A stretch of DNA of 64,000 bases from Heracleum sosnowskyi (GCA_030848705.1 CM061238.1:54723133-54787132), one strand, 5' to 3'. Shown: positions 45,201-54,524, counted from the first letter of the stretch. A program made the numbers and translations. The notes: generated by a model not told the origin, from the letters alone.

Positions 45201-45569
45201 ATCAGAGTTTGTTACCAAACTTGATTCATAAATGTTGTTGCACCTGTGTCCAACTAGAACAACTTTTCCAGTAGATTTACTGATAACTTCACAGTATTCA
45301 GTATGAAAATCTACATGGTTTCCTCTGTCACAGATTTGACTCACAGATAGCAGATTATGCTTGAGTCCTGAGACTAGAGCTACATTCGTGATGATGACAC
45401 TTCCAAGATTAATATTGCCATATCCCAGAGTGTGTCCTATGTTGCCATCTCCATAGGAAACCTTTGGGCCAGCCTTCTCCTTAAAGTCTGATAGCAGGGC
45501 TTTATTTCCAGTCATATGTCCTGAGCATCCACTGTCCAAGATAAGTGTGCTCTCTTTTATACCCTGCAA
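42231..45569 (-). CDS. pol: Element C pol: PR-IN-RT-RNaseH, all motifs intact
   Basis: 1112 codons without a break, counted from TTG-CAG-GG at 45569 rather than an ATG. Protease LDSGCSGHMTG near residue 12; integrase HHCC then DLFGPVN, RSDNGTEFR, NGVVERKNR; linker with repeated TNSDEAV units; RT with QMDVKSAFLNG and IYVDDIIFGS; RNase H with GYSDADFAG, STAEAEYIA and ADIFTKPL at the C-terminus. It is the only pol in the window with every catalytic motif in an open frame, so it is the best candidate source of enzyme for the others. No in-frame ATG precedes the protease, so expression must depend on gag translation, splicing or internal initiation. Confidence 0.93.
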   Translation of the reverse strand: MQGIKESTLILDSGCSGHMTGNKALLSDFKEKAGPKVSYGDGNIGHTLGYGNINLGSVIITNVALVSGLKHNLLSVSQICDRGNHVDFHTEYCEVISKSTGKVVLVGHRCNNIYESSLVTNSDGKTVCLTARMSNEESWNWHKKLSHLNLNNINELIRKDLVRGLPKSILSLDGLCDSCQKAKQRKSSFKSKSESSVVEPYHLLHVDLFGPVNVMSMGRKKYALVIVDEYTRYTWVYFLSKKDETAQTLMDHVNLLDKGSQHKVKIIRSDNGTEFRNSIMEAFCKERGVKQEFSAPGTPQQNGVVERKNRTLIEAARTMLEEAKLPTYFWAEAVQTACFTQNATLINKHGKTPYEMVKNKKPNLKYFHIFGCKCFVLKTHPEQLTKFELKADEGIFVGYPLSTKAFRVYNLRTKVIMESIHVSFDDKKITGLDDLDGYDQLRFENEGLFSDDVNSDEAVPTNSDEAVLTNSDEAYSEPLLVNTGETGNSQIEQNREPVEGEREEAQQDTASESVEETDSNSDSSNSEPSNSGGASDTAESQHMNQESMDQRGGFNNDARNHLPTARKWTQAHTHDLIIGDPDASVRTRSATNNECLYHAFLSQTEPKKVEEALQDANWITAMQEELNEFEKNEVWTLVPRPKNRSIVGTKWVFRNKTDSEGVITRNKARLVAKGYSQQEGIDYDETFAPVARLEAIRIFLAYAAHKKFKVFQMDVKSAFLNGKLEEEVFVEQPPGFVDPKHPDYVYRLDKALYGLKQAPRAWYETLAQFLLESGFTRGTIDKTLFYFNSGDDLLLVQIYVDDIIFGSTNDKLCKKFAKLMQSRYQMSMMGELSYFLGLQVKQTDDGIFINQAKYTRNLLKKFGMLDSSSATTPMATATKLDKDTGASVDMTNYRGMIGSLLYLTASRPDIMYATCLCARFQADPREPHLTAVKRIFKYLKGTITLGLWYPRESEFKLIGYSDADFAGCKIDRKSTSGSCQFLGDRLVSWYSKKQKSISTSTAEAEYIAAGSCCAQILWMKNQLLDYGLKYSKIPIFCDNQSAIAMTGNPVQHSMTKHISIRYHFIREHVEEGNIELHFVSTDQQLADIFTKPLSEATFTRLVNELGMISGFD

Positions 45570-45582
45570 TCACAAACAAACA

Positions 45583-47907
45583 CTAAGTGTTAGTTTTAAG
45601 GACCCAGACTTGCTTGGATCCTTTGTCTTTCTTAACAGTGTTAGTTTTTGCAGCGGAATTACTATCAACAGAGTTTAAACTAACATTGTCAGACTTTACA
45701 CTTGCAGAGTTTGCTCTAACCCACTTCAGATTGGGTTTTAGCTCATAATAGTTGTGATAAATAGCATGATAACTCTTGCAAGTATAAATGGAATGCCAAG
45801 TGCTCCCACAGTGTGTGCATAAAGTCTGTGGTCTAACCCTAACATAATCATTCTTTACTCCTGATGTAGAAGGTAAAGAATTGATATTTTTATTCTTTGT
45901 GCAGTAATTAGCAAGATGATTAGAACTACCACAATTATAACATGTTTTCCTTGGAGCAGCAGCATTAGGCAAATGATTATTTCTTTTATTTATGCCTATC
46001 TTTCCATTCCTATTCTTCTTGGATCCTTTTGGTTTCATGGCAGATTTTACCTCTTTCAGCTTATGATTGAACTGTTTTCCTGTCATCAAGCCAACATTAA
46101 CCTGTTTTTCACAAGTTTTTACTGGCTTTCTAACAGCTTCTCTTTCCATAAGTTTTTCTGTTATAATATTTTCCTGTCTTTCACAGGCTTCATCTGATTC
46201 CATATCAGCTTCTCTTATTACAACAGATTTTAACTTATTGGCTTCTGGAACAAATATCACAGGTTTAAGTTGTGGTTTAACCTTAACCTTGTCTTTAAAC
46301 CTAAGTTCATCATTTTCACAATAGCCTAAACCTACAGAATCTGTCTGAAACACTTGATGAGTGTCTCTTCCAGAATCTGTCCAAGTTTTGATTATTTTTC
46401 TTTCTTTTTCTAGATCAGATTCTAATTGCTTATATCTTTTGAGCAACTCCTGTTCTACATAAACAGCATCATCTCTTTCTTTTTGAATCTGCTTCATTTT
46501 TTCAAGTTCTCCTTCAAGAAACTTGTTTCTATCTTTAAGGCTAAGATTCTCAGATTTAATTCTCTCATTTTCTAAAGTCTGATCCCTATAACTAACATGT
46601 ACGCTTTTCAGATATACTCTCAATTCAGATATATTATCAGTATCATAAGCATAAGTAGTTAGGGGTACCTTATTTTCAGATGATTCAGTCTCATCTCTGA
46701 CAGTTGCCATAAGAGCATAATTTTCTCCATCATCAGAGTCTGAAGTATCTGCCCAGTCTTTGCCTTTAGAGATGAGTGCTTTCTCAGATTTGCCTTTCTT
46801 GCACTCTGGAGCATAGTGACCCATCTCCTTACACTTGTAGCACTGGATTTCAGATTTATCCTTCTTGCCAGACTTGGTCTCCCTTCCATCAGACTTTCTA
46901 AAACTTTTCCTTTCAGAGTTTGAATCTTTCCTTGAGAATCTCTTTCCTTTCTTAAAGTTCTTGAATCCCATCTTCTTGAAGGTTTTCACCATCAATGCAG
47001 CCATTTGCATCATCTGTTCTTCATCATCCTCAGAGTCAGAAGCTTCATCAGAGTTTGAGTCATCATCATAGTTTGATGACTCGCTTTTAGATTTAATGAC
47101 TAAAGCCTTTCCCTTGGCTTTCTTTCTTGATGATTCCTTCTTGATGAGCTTCTCCTCAACTTTGAGAGCAACAGATTTTGTCTTTTTACTCAATCTTCTA
47201 TTCCTTTGTTCTATCTCCAGTTCATGAGTTTTCAACAACCCATAGATTTCATCAAGATCTGTATCAGCAAGCTCATAATTATCTCTTATTGTGGTTGTCT
47301 TTAAATCCCACTTTTCAGGTAGAGATAACAGAAACTTGAGATTAGACTCTTCAAGCTCATATTCTTTATCAACCAGAGACAGATCATTCAATAGTTTGCA
47401 AAATCTGTCATAAGTCTCAGTCAAGGTTTCATTAGGTCTTGAATCAAAGTGCTCATACTCCTGTGTGAGTATTGTCTTTCTGTTCTTCTTAATAGCACCT
47501 GTTCCCTGGCATCTGACTTCTAAAGCATCCCATATCTCTTTGGCAGTTTTGCAGCCAATTACTCTGTTAGACATAACATTATCTAAGGCACTGTGGAGAA
47601 GATGTCTAACCTTTGCATCTTTTGCAATTGATGAGATGTCCTCAGGAGTCATATCTTTCTTTTCCTTTGGAACAGTCTTTTGTTCTTGACCATCAACAAC
47701 AGGGGCTAGTTTGGTTGGATTATGAGGACCATCATAAATTCTGTCAAGATATTCTGGATCTGTAGCCTCCAGAAACATGGTCATCTTCACCTTCCAAATC
47801 AGATACTCTACTGGCCTGAGAATTGGAACCCTGATTGTTTCATATCGACTCACAGAATTGGGCTTACCCTGTTCAGCCTTAGGAGCAGTTTGATTTTCTT
47901 CAGACAT
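45583..47907 (-). CDS. gag: Element C Gag polyprotein, intact
   Basis: 774 residues (MSEENQTAPKAEQ). The first ATG after the PBS was taken as start. N-terminal copia Gag region with WKVKMTMFLEATDPEYLDRI and DRFCKLLNDLSLVDKEYE; a long acidic S/D/E region; zinc knuckle CYKCKEMGHYAPEC; coiled coil (DRNKFLEGELEKMKQIQKER); second knuckle CYNCGSSNHLANYC and third CTHCGSTWHSIYTC. Same architecture as B and D but clearly diverged. It ends KQVWVLKTNT then TAG; pol follows in another phase (+1), unlike B and D. Assembles the particle and binds RNA by family knowledge. Confidence 0.92.
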   Translation of the reverse strand: MSEENQTAPKAEQGKPNSVSRYETIRVPILRPVEYLIWKVKMTMFLEATDPEYLDRIYDGPHNPTKLAPVVDGQEQKTVPKEKKDMTPEDISSIAKDAKVRHLLHSALDNVMSNRVIGCKTAKEIWDALEVRCQGTGAIKKNRKTILTQEYEHFDSRPNETLTETYDRFCKLLNDLSLVDKEYELEESNLKFLLSLPEKWDLKTTTIRDNYELADTDLDEIYGLLKTHELEIEQRNRRLSKKTKSVALKVEEKLIKKESSRKKAKGKALVIKSKSESSNYDDDSNSDEASDSEDDEEQMMQMAALMVKTFKKMGFKNFKKGKRFSRKDSNSERKSFRKSDGRETKSGKKDKSEIQCYKCKEMGHYAPECKKGKSEKALISKGKDWADTSDSDDGENYALMATVRDETESSENKVPLTTYAYDTDNISELRVYLKSVHVSYRDQTLENERIKSENLSLKDRNKFLEGELEKMKQIQKERDDAVYVEQELLKRYKQLESDLEKERKIIKTWTDSGRDTHQVFQTDSVGLGYCENDELRFKDKVKVKPQLKPVIFVPEANKLKSVVIREADMESDEACERQENIITEKLMEREAVRKPVKTCEKQVNVGLMTGKQFNHKLKEVKSAMKPKGSKKNRNGKIGINKRNNHLPNAAAPRKTCYNCGSSNHLANYCTKNKNINSLPSTSGVKNDYVRVRPQTLCTHCGSTWHSIYTCKSYHAIYHNYYELKPNLKWVRANSASVKSDNVSLNSVDSNSAAKTNTVKKDKGSKQVWVLKTNT

Positions 47908-47955
47908 GATTATTACTGTGTTTGAATCGTAAAACTGTATATATTAAACAGCCTT

Positions 47956-47970
47956 GGCTCTGATACCAAT
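47956..47970 (-). other. Element C primer binding site
   Basis: Minus-strand ATTGGTATCAGAGCC directly after the 5' LTR, complementary in type to initiator methionine tRNA. gag starts only about 50 bases further on. Confidence 0.9.
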
Positions 47971-48517
47971 TGTTAGGCCGAATACACAATATATAATCAA
48001 GTATGTATGAGAATAACAATCAAGAACACAGGTTTGTAAATCAACAAACTGAATTATATTAAATAATTCTCTCTTAGTGATGTTAATGAATCACAAAGAG
48101 CTACTAGGTTACAAGAATAATATATTCAATGTTCGCGTATCCCTTCTAGGGATAACCTATCTGTGTTTATATAGTACACAGCTACTTACAATCCATCTCT
48201 AATTGATATTCCTATAAATTAGCTATACAATTATTATCAATTAAGGATTGCTTCAGTCTTCTGTCCAGTCTCCTTAGCTGTATCAATATATTCTGCTTCT
48301 TTCCATCTTCAGAATATATTGCTTCTAGAATCTTTATCTTTGCACCGACAGCTAAGTCAACTATCACCCTATCAGACTTTAACAAACTCTGACCGGCTTC
48401 CATGTAAACTCTTCACCCAGTCAGACTTTATCAAACTCTGACTGGCTTCTATGTAAACTCTGATATGTACCTGGTACTTAAACACTGATGAACAAACGTC
48501 AGCAATTATATCTAACA
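47971..48517 (-). repeat. Element C 5' LTR (right), promoter-bearing
   Basis: Partner of the left LTR. TATA box at 48166-48174 (minus CTATATAAACACAG). Downstream in the leader is an inverted repeat, 48071-48081 with 48090-48100, pairing at 10 of 11 positions in the element RNA. Words of the AAACTCTGA type lie upstream of the TATA box on the + strand. Confidence 0.95.
48071..48100 (-). promoter_or_regulatory. Leader hairpin of element C
   Basis: In the element RNA the arms are CUCUUUGUGAU and AUCACUAAGAG with an 8-nt loop and one U-U mismatch. The sequence is unlike the B/D hairpins except for the CUCUU/AAGAG base, yet it lies at the same place between TATA box and PBS. Confidence 0.5.
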
Positions 48518-48522
48518 AGGAG

Positions 48523-48796
48523 TTTCAGGGGAGTAAAGGAAAGTTAGCTCTGTTTTGTAAATGTTATATGTATAGAGCTTAGGTAAATCAAGACAGGTTC
48601 AATGTTATCATATGTTCAGTCTAAAGGAACATCTGTCTTGTATTTATCTTTACTGGTGAAATCTGGAAATGTCATATTTGATCCAGAACTTTCTAGTATT
48701 TACTTAGGCTTAAGAGTCTTATCTTTTTCTTGGTTTTAGTTGAGTGATCCTCTAGGTATTTGGTTGTTATTCTCTAACAAACAAATAGGGGGAGAT
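48523..48796 (+). other. Element A terminal non-coding region and polypurine tract
   Basis: The last 274 bp of A before its 3' LTR, contiguous with 24584 before C arrived. It holds no frame. The polypurine tract is AAATAGGGGGAGAT (48783-48796), immediately before the LTR start TGAAAGG; it would prime plus-strand DNA synthesis. Confidence 0.85.
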
Positions 48797-50247
48797 TGAA
48801 AGGCATATGCTATAGCCTATTTGTAATTCGAGGATTCTACTTAACTTAAACAAGAATGTAATAAGTAAATATTAGATTAAAGGTCACAGGAATCTCAGAG
48901 AGTTTTATCTGTCAAGAGAATGGAGTATTAAAGTCATCTACAGACTTAAAGTTATTCTACATTGAAAGAAGTTCAATGTATTGTTCAAGCCTCAGTGAAG
49001 TATTCAAGAAAGTGGATTTACTACAGTGACAGAGATTTCCAGTTGGTGACAGAAGAAGTACAGGATACTGAGTTTATTCAAAGCTAAAGAAAAGAAGCCA
49101 CAGCTTTAAATGTTTTAAAGATGAAGAATTATCATTGAAGTCAGTTATTCATGAACCAGACAGTGCATCGAATGACGACATCAATCAGTGGAATTAAATC
49201 ATCTATATTCAGTGGTTTTGAGAAGATTCAAGAAGCTTGATATTTTAGATTAAATTCTGTTAATGTTAAATTAATAAATAATTTAATTCTATAAGAATTA
49301 AATTTATTTATTAAATTAACTAATTTAGTTGACTAAATTATTTATTAACTTAATTCTCTAAAAGAATTAATTTAACATTTAATTTAATCTAACTAATAAA
49401 TTAAAAGGATTTTAATTTAGAATTTTCGGTATGACTTTTTTTAAGTAATTCGGTATGACCTAACCTACTGATTGTAGGTTCTACCGAAATGTTAATATCC
49501 AAAACACAATCATTTTGGTAGGTCATATAGTATGATTACTAAAGGTCATACAGAATGATTGCCAAGGTCATACAAGCTGTTTTGTGTAGGTTCTACCGAA
49601 AAATGATGATTGGTATGCTAGGTCATACCTAATTCATTTTTCAGGTCATACAAGCTTATTTCCTAAGGTTCTACCGAAAGTGGTTGGAGTTACTTGAGGT
49701 CATACAAGACAGTCTTGCAGGTCATACAAGGCAAATGAATTTGCTTTTACCCGTGGCCAAAAATATAGAAAAGAGATAGACTTGTATCATCATATACACA
49801 GAACAGACATTTCTCTCTGAAGCAAGAACGGAAGAAAAGCTTTTGATCTCATTTCTTCTCAAGCAATTAATTCTAGTTTGTATTGTTAAATCCAAACCAC
49901 TAGAAGTTGATTACTTGTATTGCTTTGATTATCTAGAGGATTTTTATCCCTAGAATTTATCTCGAACTTGCTTTTAGCATTCGATCTTTTTATTACAAAT
50001 ATTAGAAAAGTTCATGTCGAATTTATTCTAAATTTGTATTAATTAGTTTGAGATAAATACTTTGTAATCCTTATTGTATTTGCAACACCCTTCAAGTTTA
50101 ATATAGTTTATATTTAACTTGAATTTTGTTTCATTTATATTCCGCATTAATTTGTTCTTAATTGTTAAATTATTCAAAGAACAAATTTCGATAAAACGGT
50201 ATAGTTTGTATTCAACCCCCCTTCTACAAACTTATCAGGACCCAACA
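48797..50247 (+). repeat. Element A 3' LTR
   Basis: 1451 bp, the partner of 4120-5570, followed by the target duplication TACAC (50248-50252). Eleven single-base differences from the 5' LTR were counted by eye (for example ACTTAAC for ACTCAAC at the start and TAGAGGA for TAGCGGA near the end), most of them transitions. Confidence 0.95.
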
Positions 50248-50750
50248 TACACAAAAGATTATAACGTAATAAATTCATATACTCTGTTACTAGGATATAC
50301 AGTCAACTATATAATTATAAGAGCAATTAAAGAATACCTTTTTGATCACAGACCCAAGAACACAATCTCTCTCGTCCCTTTTGCTCTGTTTTATCGCCAA
50401 TGCGGCTCTCAATAATAAGCTTCACCAAACACTTGATTAGGGTTGAGTTTAATATATATGATCGATTTCCAACTTCTTTTCTAATTAGTAATTTAATTTA
50501 ATAACCAAATCTTTTCAAAATCAAATATTATTATTATTATTGTTATTATTATTATTAAATCACGAATATTACAATTCATTAGGATAATACAAGCACCTTG
50601 GAACTAGAATACAAAGTCAAGAGCATTTCTAAAAACTATTCAATTTAGTTTTGTATTTTAGTTTCTTTTGATTCCGGGGACAGAATCCTTTTTAAGGGGG
50701 TATATATCTAATATACAGAAATTTTAAATAGAATTTAGATAATTTGGATG

Positions 50751-50783
<33 letters not shown>

Positions 50784-51654
50784 GAATTAGAATAAGTAAT
50801 TAAAAGTTTTGGTTAATGAGAAAAGAAAAAGTATTAATAATAAGTGTGTATTTAATTATTAGAAGTTGGATATCTGGAGCAATACATGTACACCCTCGGT
50901 ATAGGACGGGAGCTAATAAAAAAAAAAACCTACACTAAAAGCTGCGTATAGAGAAAAGCAAAGGCAGAGAAACAGAAAAAAAGACCAAGAAGCAGAGATT
51001 GGATTCATTGTTGTTGGTTTGAATTTTTGAGTTGATTAAGGTAATCACAGATATACACTTGTGCACCTAGTTAAATTTCATAGTTCCTAGAATCTCATAC
51101 ATATTATTTAAATATTTAAGTTTAACATTGTTTCGATCATCATTGATATTAATTAGAATGATTTTGTACTAATTATAATTATCGAAATTGTAAAATTTCA
51201 TATATGTCATCACTTGATAATTACAGGTTAGTTACATATGGTGTATACATAATTCAAGACATTAAAAGTTAATAACATATGAATACAAGTCTTGTTAATA
51301 TTTTATTAGTTTAGCCAATACAATGTCCGCGTATGTGTGTCCAGGCAGAGAAGTCAAAGCAATAATTTTGAAATATTAAGGCTAATGTTTGAGTTTAATA
51401 ATAATAACTTGAAATGGTGTCATGCTAAAACCATTAGTGAACCACGTGTTGGCCAAAAGAGCATTAATCAAGTTTTATAATATTATATTGATTTAGACTG
51501 TTAATGTCACAATCTGATAAACCAAGGTGAGTACTTTAACATAATAGTTTAATGTTGTAGGTAACCTTTATATTCACTGCGTTACTAATATTGCCATAAA
51601 TTTAGGTTAAGTTATAAATCGTACAAGTGTTAGTATTAAGTATTTCTTATTCTG
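50248..51654. other. Intergenic DNA right of element A
   Basis: Begins with A's right target duplication TACAC. It holds an AAT/TAA microsatellite near 50748-50783 and AT-rich sequence. A purine-rich stretch (50930-51000) followed by AAGGTAATC resembles a gene leader with a splice donor, but no coding frame follows, so no gene is called. Confidence 0.55.
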
Positions 51655-52797
51655 TAATTTAGATCGGGAGCCAGGAATATAGCTCGATTGTTTGCGGATT
51701 TTCTTAGTATTTGAATTTGCAATTTGTGAGGTATGGATTTCTCTCCCTTTCATTCAGCGCTACTTATGTTAAGAACGAGTATATTTGTTTTATTCAGTTC
51801 TCAAATCAATTCTAGTATTATCCGTTTTGACTCTTTAAAGTTATTTCAAAAACTATTTTGCAATATTTAGAAAAATCTATTTTTGGGGTTTTCTAAGAAA
51901 ATTTGCATCTTAAATTATCCTTTTGGAATATCTGAACATCTCGCTCATTTCCATTCCAAAATATTAAAATATCTGTTTTATTTCTGTTTCGAAATATTTA
52001 TATATTTGTCTCAGTTCTGTTACGAAATATCTCAATATCTGTATCAGCGATTTTTAGAAAATTGTAAATATTACATATCTGCTTCGAGTATTTGTCTTTC
52101 TAAAATAAAATATGCTTTTATCTTGTGTGAAATATTTTATTTGGACCCTTAGTGATATAGGGTATACCGAGTTAACCAGTTGTAGGGGTACTACAGCCAT
52201 GTCATTGCGCCACCAGTGGCATGACACTTCCATGGCAGTGTGATTGGTCATGGCGTATCTTTCTCTTAGCTCTTGGGAGGAGCTTTTGCGCATTTTGATA
52301 TTTGTTTCAGGATATGTGGGTGCACCCAGAGTTTGATTTGATTTGTGATTTGATTTGGCGATGACGATGTATATGCCGTACACGTTATCCGATTTGTTGC
52401 ATACATTACGGTACCCTATGATGTATGTATTTGTATATGTTATGTTCTGATCTCGGTATGAAATATCCTACCCCTTTCGTTGTTTCAGCCATGCTTATTT
52501 TTAAAAATAACTGTTTTATTATAACTGTCAAATATTTATATCTATTTTTCTGTTTTATAAACTATATTCCAAATCCGTACTGGGCGTTTGGCTCATGTCG
52601 TATTCTTTTTCTGGAAGGTGTTTAGAGGGATATGGGACTGTGTGATGGAGAGCTACCCTCTATTTCATTGATTAAGGTTATGAACTTCTAGAATTATTTA
52701 GACCATTTAATTATTATGTTAGGGATTTTAGTGCTCTGTATTCAGGTTTATGATTTAATAAGTAGCCCCTCATTTAATTATTGATGGGGGTGTTACA
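51655..52797 (-). repeat. LTR-like dispersed repeat, copy 2 (inverted to copy 1)
   Basis: The reverse complement starts TGTAACACCCCC at 52797 and follows 2305-3400 through TAGCTCTCCATCACACAGTC, CATGACCAATCACACTGCC and GGTTAACTCGGTATACCC to GTAATTTAGATCGGG near 51655. By eye the copies are roughly 80-85% identical with indels, so this is old. Probably a solo LTR or LTR fragment of a gypsy-type element; the inner boundary is approximate. Confidence 0.6.
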
Positions 52798-54347
52798 ATA
52801 TTTCAGCATTGGCATCTTGATGACTTGCTTCTTTGAGAGAGAGAGAGAGGGGGGGGGGGGGGGAAGAGAGAGAGAGAGAGTGAGAGTGAGTGAGTGTAGT
52901 GTGCAAATGATACAGCGAAAATTACCTGGGGTTTGAGTTTTCCTGAGTTGGGTTACTGGGAAAAAGATAGGACTGAGAGATGGTTGCCATTGAAGATCAA
53001 ATTTAAAGTGGGAATCTCAATTTCAAGCAAATAAATACAATACATTTGTGGATGTTTTGCCAACTTTTTCTGGATTGGGACTTGTACATTTTAAACTTGA
53101 GAGGTTTTGATTTTGACATGTTACTGATAGTTAAAAAGAGCTTCAACTCCCTTGTAATATTGGAGAGCTGTGTTCTCTCCTTCAAGAAAAATTACCTGTT
53201 TTATTGCATGAAATTGCAGTCAATTCCATAGATAATAAACTTTGCTTTTCAAGTGTTAAAATCTAATTAGTGCATATGGAGTCGACCATGATAAAATATC
53301 GCAACTACCAAAAATTAAGAATGTATAGGTTTAGTAAAAGAAGGCTATATAATGTAAGTACATTTCTGACTACAACCTCCTTTGATCTTTGGTTCATTAC
53401 TGCAGATGCTTAATGAAAATGACAAGATATCGGATTAAATAATCGAGAAAACCAGAAGTTTAGACTCTATAGCGAAAATCTCTTGATCACAACAGAATAC
53501 ACGCACACACACTTAATTCACCACTAAAATTGACTTCTTTAAAAGGAGGTTACCTTGGATGGTCACAATGAGATTAAGCTACTTTGGACTAAAAATTATA
53601 GTAAAATCTGGTTAGTGATTCGTTGCACTCACTTTCATATTTCTCAAACGATTAGAACATATTTTACCCAATTTCTAAACTTGCCTGATCAGATCAGTGA
53701 GGTTGAGTGGAGTAGTGGTCCTTTTATAGGTATTTGTCGTCCGTAGGTGTGACTGATATGATCGTTTTTTAGTAAGTACTTGAATTTTTTTGTGTTTTGA
53801 TTAAAATATTAGGAAAAGAAATACAGGTTTTAGGATTAGAATTTATGGAGTAGTCTTGAAAATACAGATGAGCTATTGCTAGTCCAGTACTAAAGTTATG
53901 TTCATCGGTTAAAATAAATTAACGACTTGAACACACATAAAAATTTGATAGGAGCTAGTGGCTTATAACTAACAACAATTTGTGCTATTGTACATTTTCA
54001 TAAAAGCCAACTTGACATGTTTGTGGAATTAAACAAAAAAAAAGAGCAAAATTGTATGTATCCTCACTTTTTTTCTTTCTTAAGAGTGAGAAGCCACTAA
54101 AATATTTAGTAAAAAAAAAAAGCCACTAAACTACAATGTTAGGGATACCTTTGTCACACACATGTATACTAAGTTGTTCCCAAAGATCTCATTCTATATG
54201 ATTATCGTGTTACAAATAAGTGATGGAGCAAAGTCACGAAATTTTGTGACTTTTGAAGATAAATTGGAATAACAGATTTGGAAGTACTTGACAGTTTCAG
54301 AGAGTTGCAAGATAGAGCGGAAGCAGAAGAAGAACTAATCTTATCAT
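52798..54347. other. Intergenic DNA with a purine microsatellite
   Basis: No gene seen; short open stretches lack recognisable motifs. Contains the GA/G tract at 52835-52896 and several A runs near 54030-54120. Confidence 0.55.
52835..52896. repeat. (GA)n-(G)15-(GA)n purine tract
   Basis: GA repeats, a run of 15 G (52849-52863), then more GA and GTGA units. A mirror-like all-purine tract of this type can be unstable and hard to sequence. Confidence 0.9.
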
Positions 54348-54524
54348 TGTTATCAGAAAGTTAAACTTACAGACCATGAATCATTACACTTTATACTAAC
54401 TAACTGTGAGCACTACTAAACTATAACAGAATTCTTTTACATATAACAAATAACAGCTGGCATCCAGTCTGGCTTTCTACAGATGTTGCTGGCATGACAT
54501 GACAGTAGCAGCATAGTCATAACA
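54348..54524 (-). repeat. Element F 3' LTR (short)
   Basis: In element sense it starts TGTTATGACTATG directly after the PPT-like TTGAGGGGATA (54525-54535) and ends CTGATAACA, giving short TGTTAT/ATAACA terminal inverted repeats over 177 bp. The left boundary rests on this end pattern only, since no partner LTR is available. Confidence 0.5.

Larger units (their letters stand above)
24585..48517 (-). mobile_element. Element C: SIRE-like Ty1/copia retrotransposon downstream of A's pol
   Basis: Two 547-bp LTRs (24585-25131 and 47971-48517; TG to CA) flanked by AGGAG (24580-24584, 48518-48522). Minus-strand order: 5' LTR, PBS, gag, pol, a 1450-bp spacer, ORF3, PPT, 3' LTR. Its own length is about 12.1 kb once D (27165-39029) and one duplicated target site are removed. 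Three LTR differences were counted. gag and pol are fully open with all catalytic motifs. ORF3 is split by D and frameshifted, so the element may retain particle and polymerase functions. A different family from B/D but of the same lineage. Confidence 0.95.
4120..50247 (+). mobile_element. Element A: Ty1/copia LTR retrotransposon, host of the nest
   Basis: Two LTRs of exactly 1451 bp (4120-5570 and 48797-50247) begin TG, end CA and are flanked by the perfect 5-bp duplication TACAC (4115-4119, 50248-50252). A primer-binding-site-like sequence follows the left LTR and a polypurine tract precedes the right one. Its own sequence is 4120-6560, 18608-24584 and 48523-50247, about 10.1 kb; the rest is elements B and C with their duplicated target bases. 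The gene order gag, protease, integrase, RT, RNase H defines Ty1/copia. The relationship to B, C and D and a possible third-gene relic suggest the SIRE/Maximus lineage. About 11 differences between its LTRs make it the oldest of the nest. It is probably defective: gag is shortened and the RT catalytic motif is changed. Confidence 0.95.

Noticed and set aside
50930..51060. Possible host gene leader and splice donor (AAGGTAATC)
   Set aside because: No coding exon or acceptor with an open frame could be followed downstream before the LTR-like repeat.
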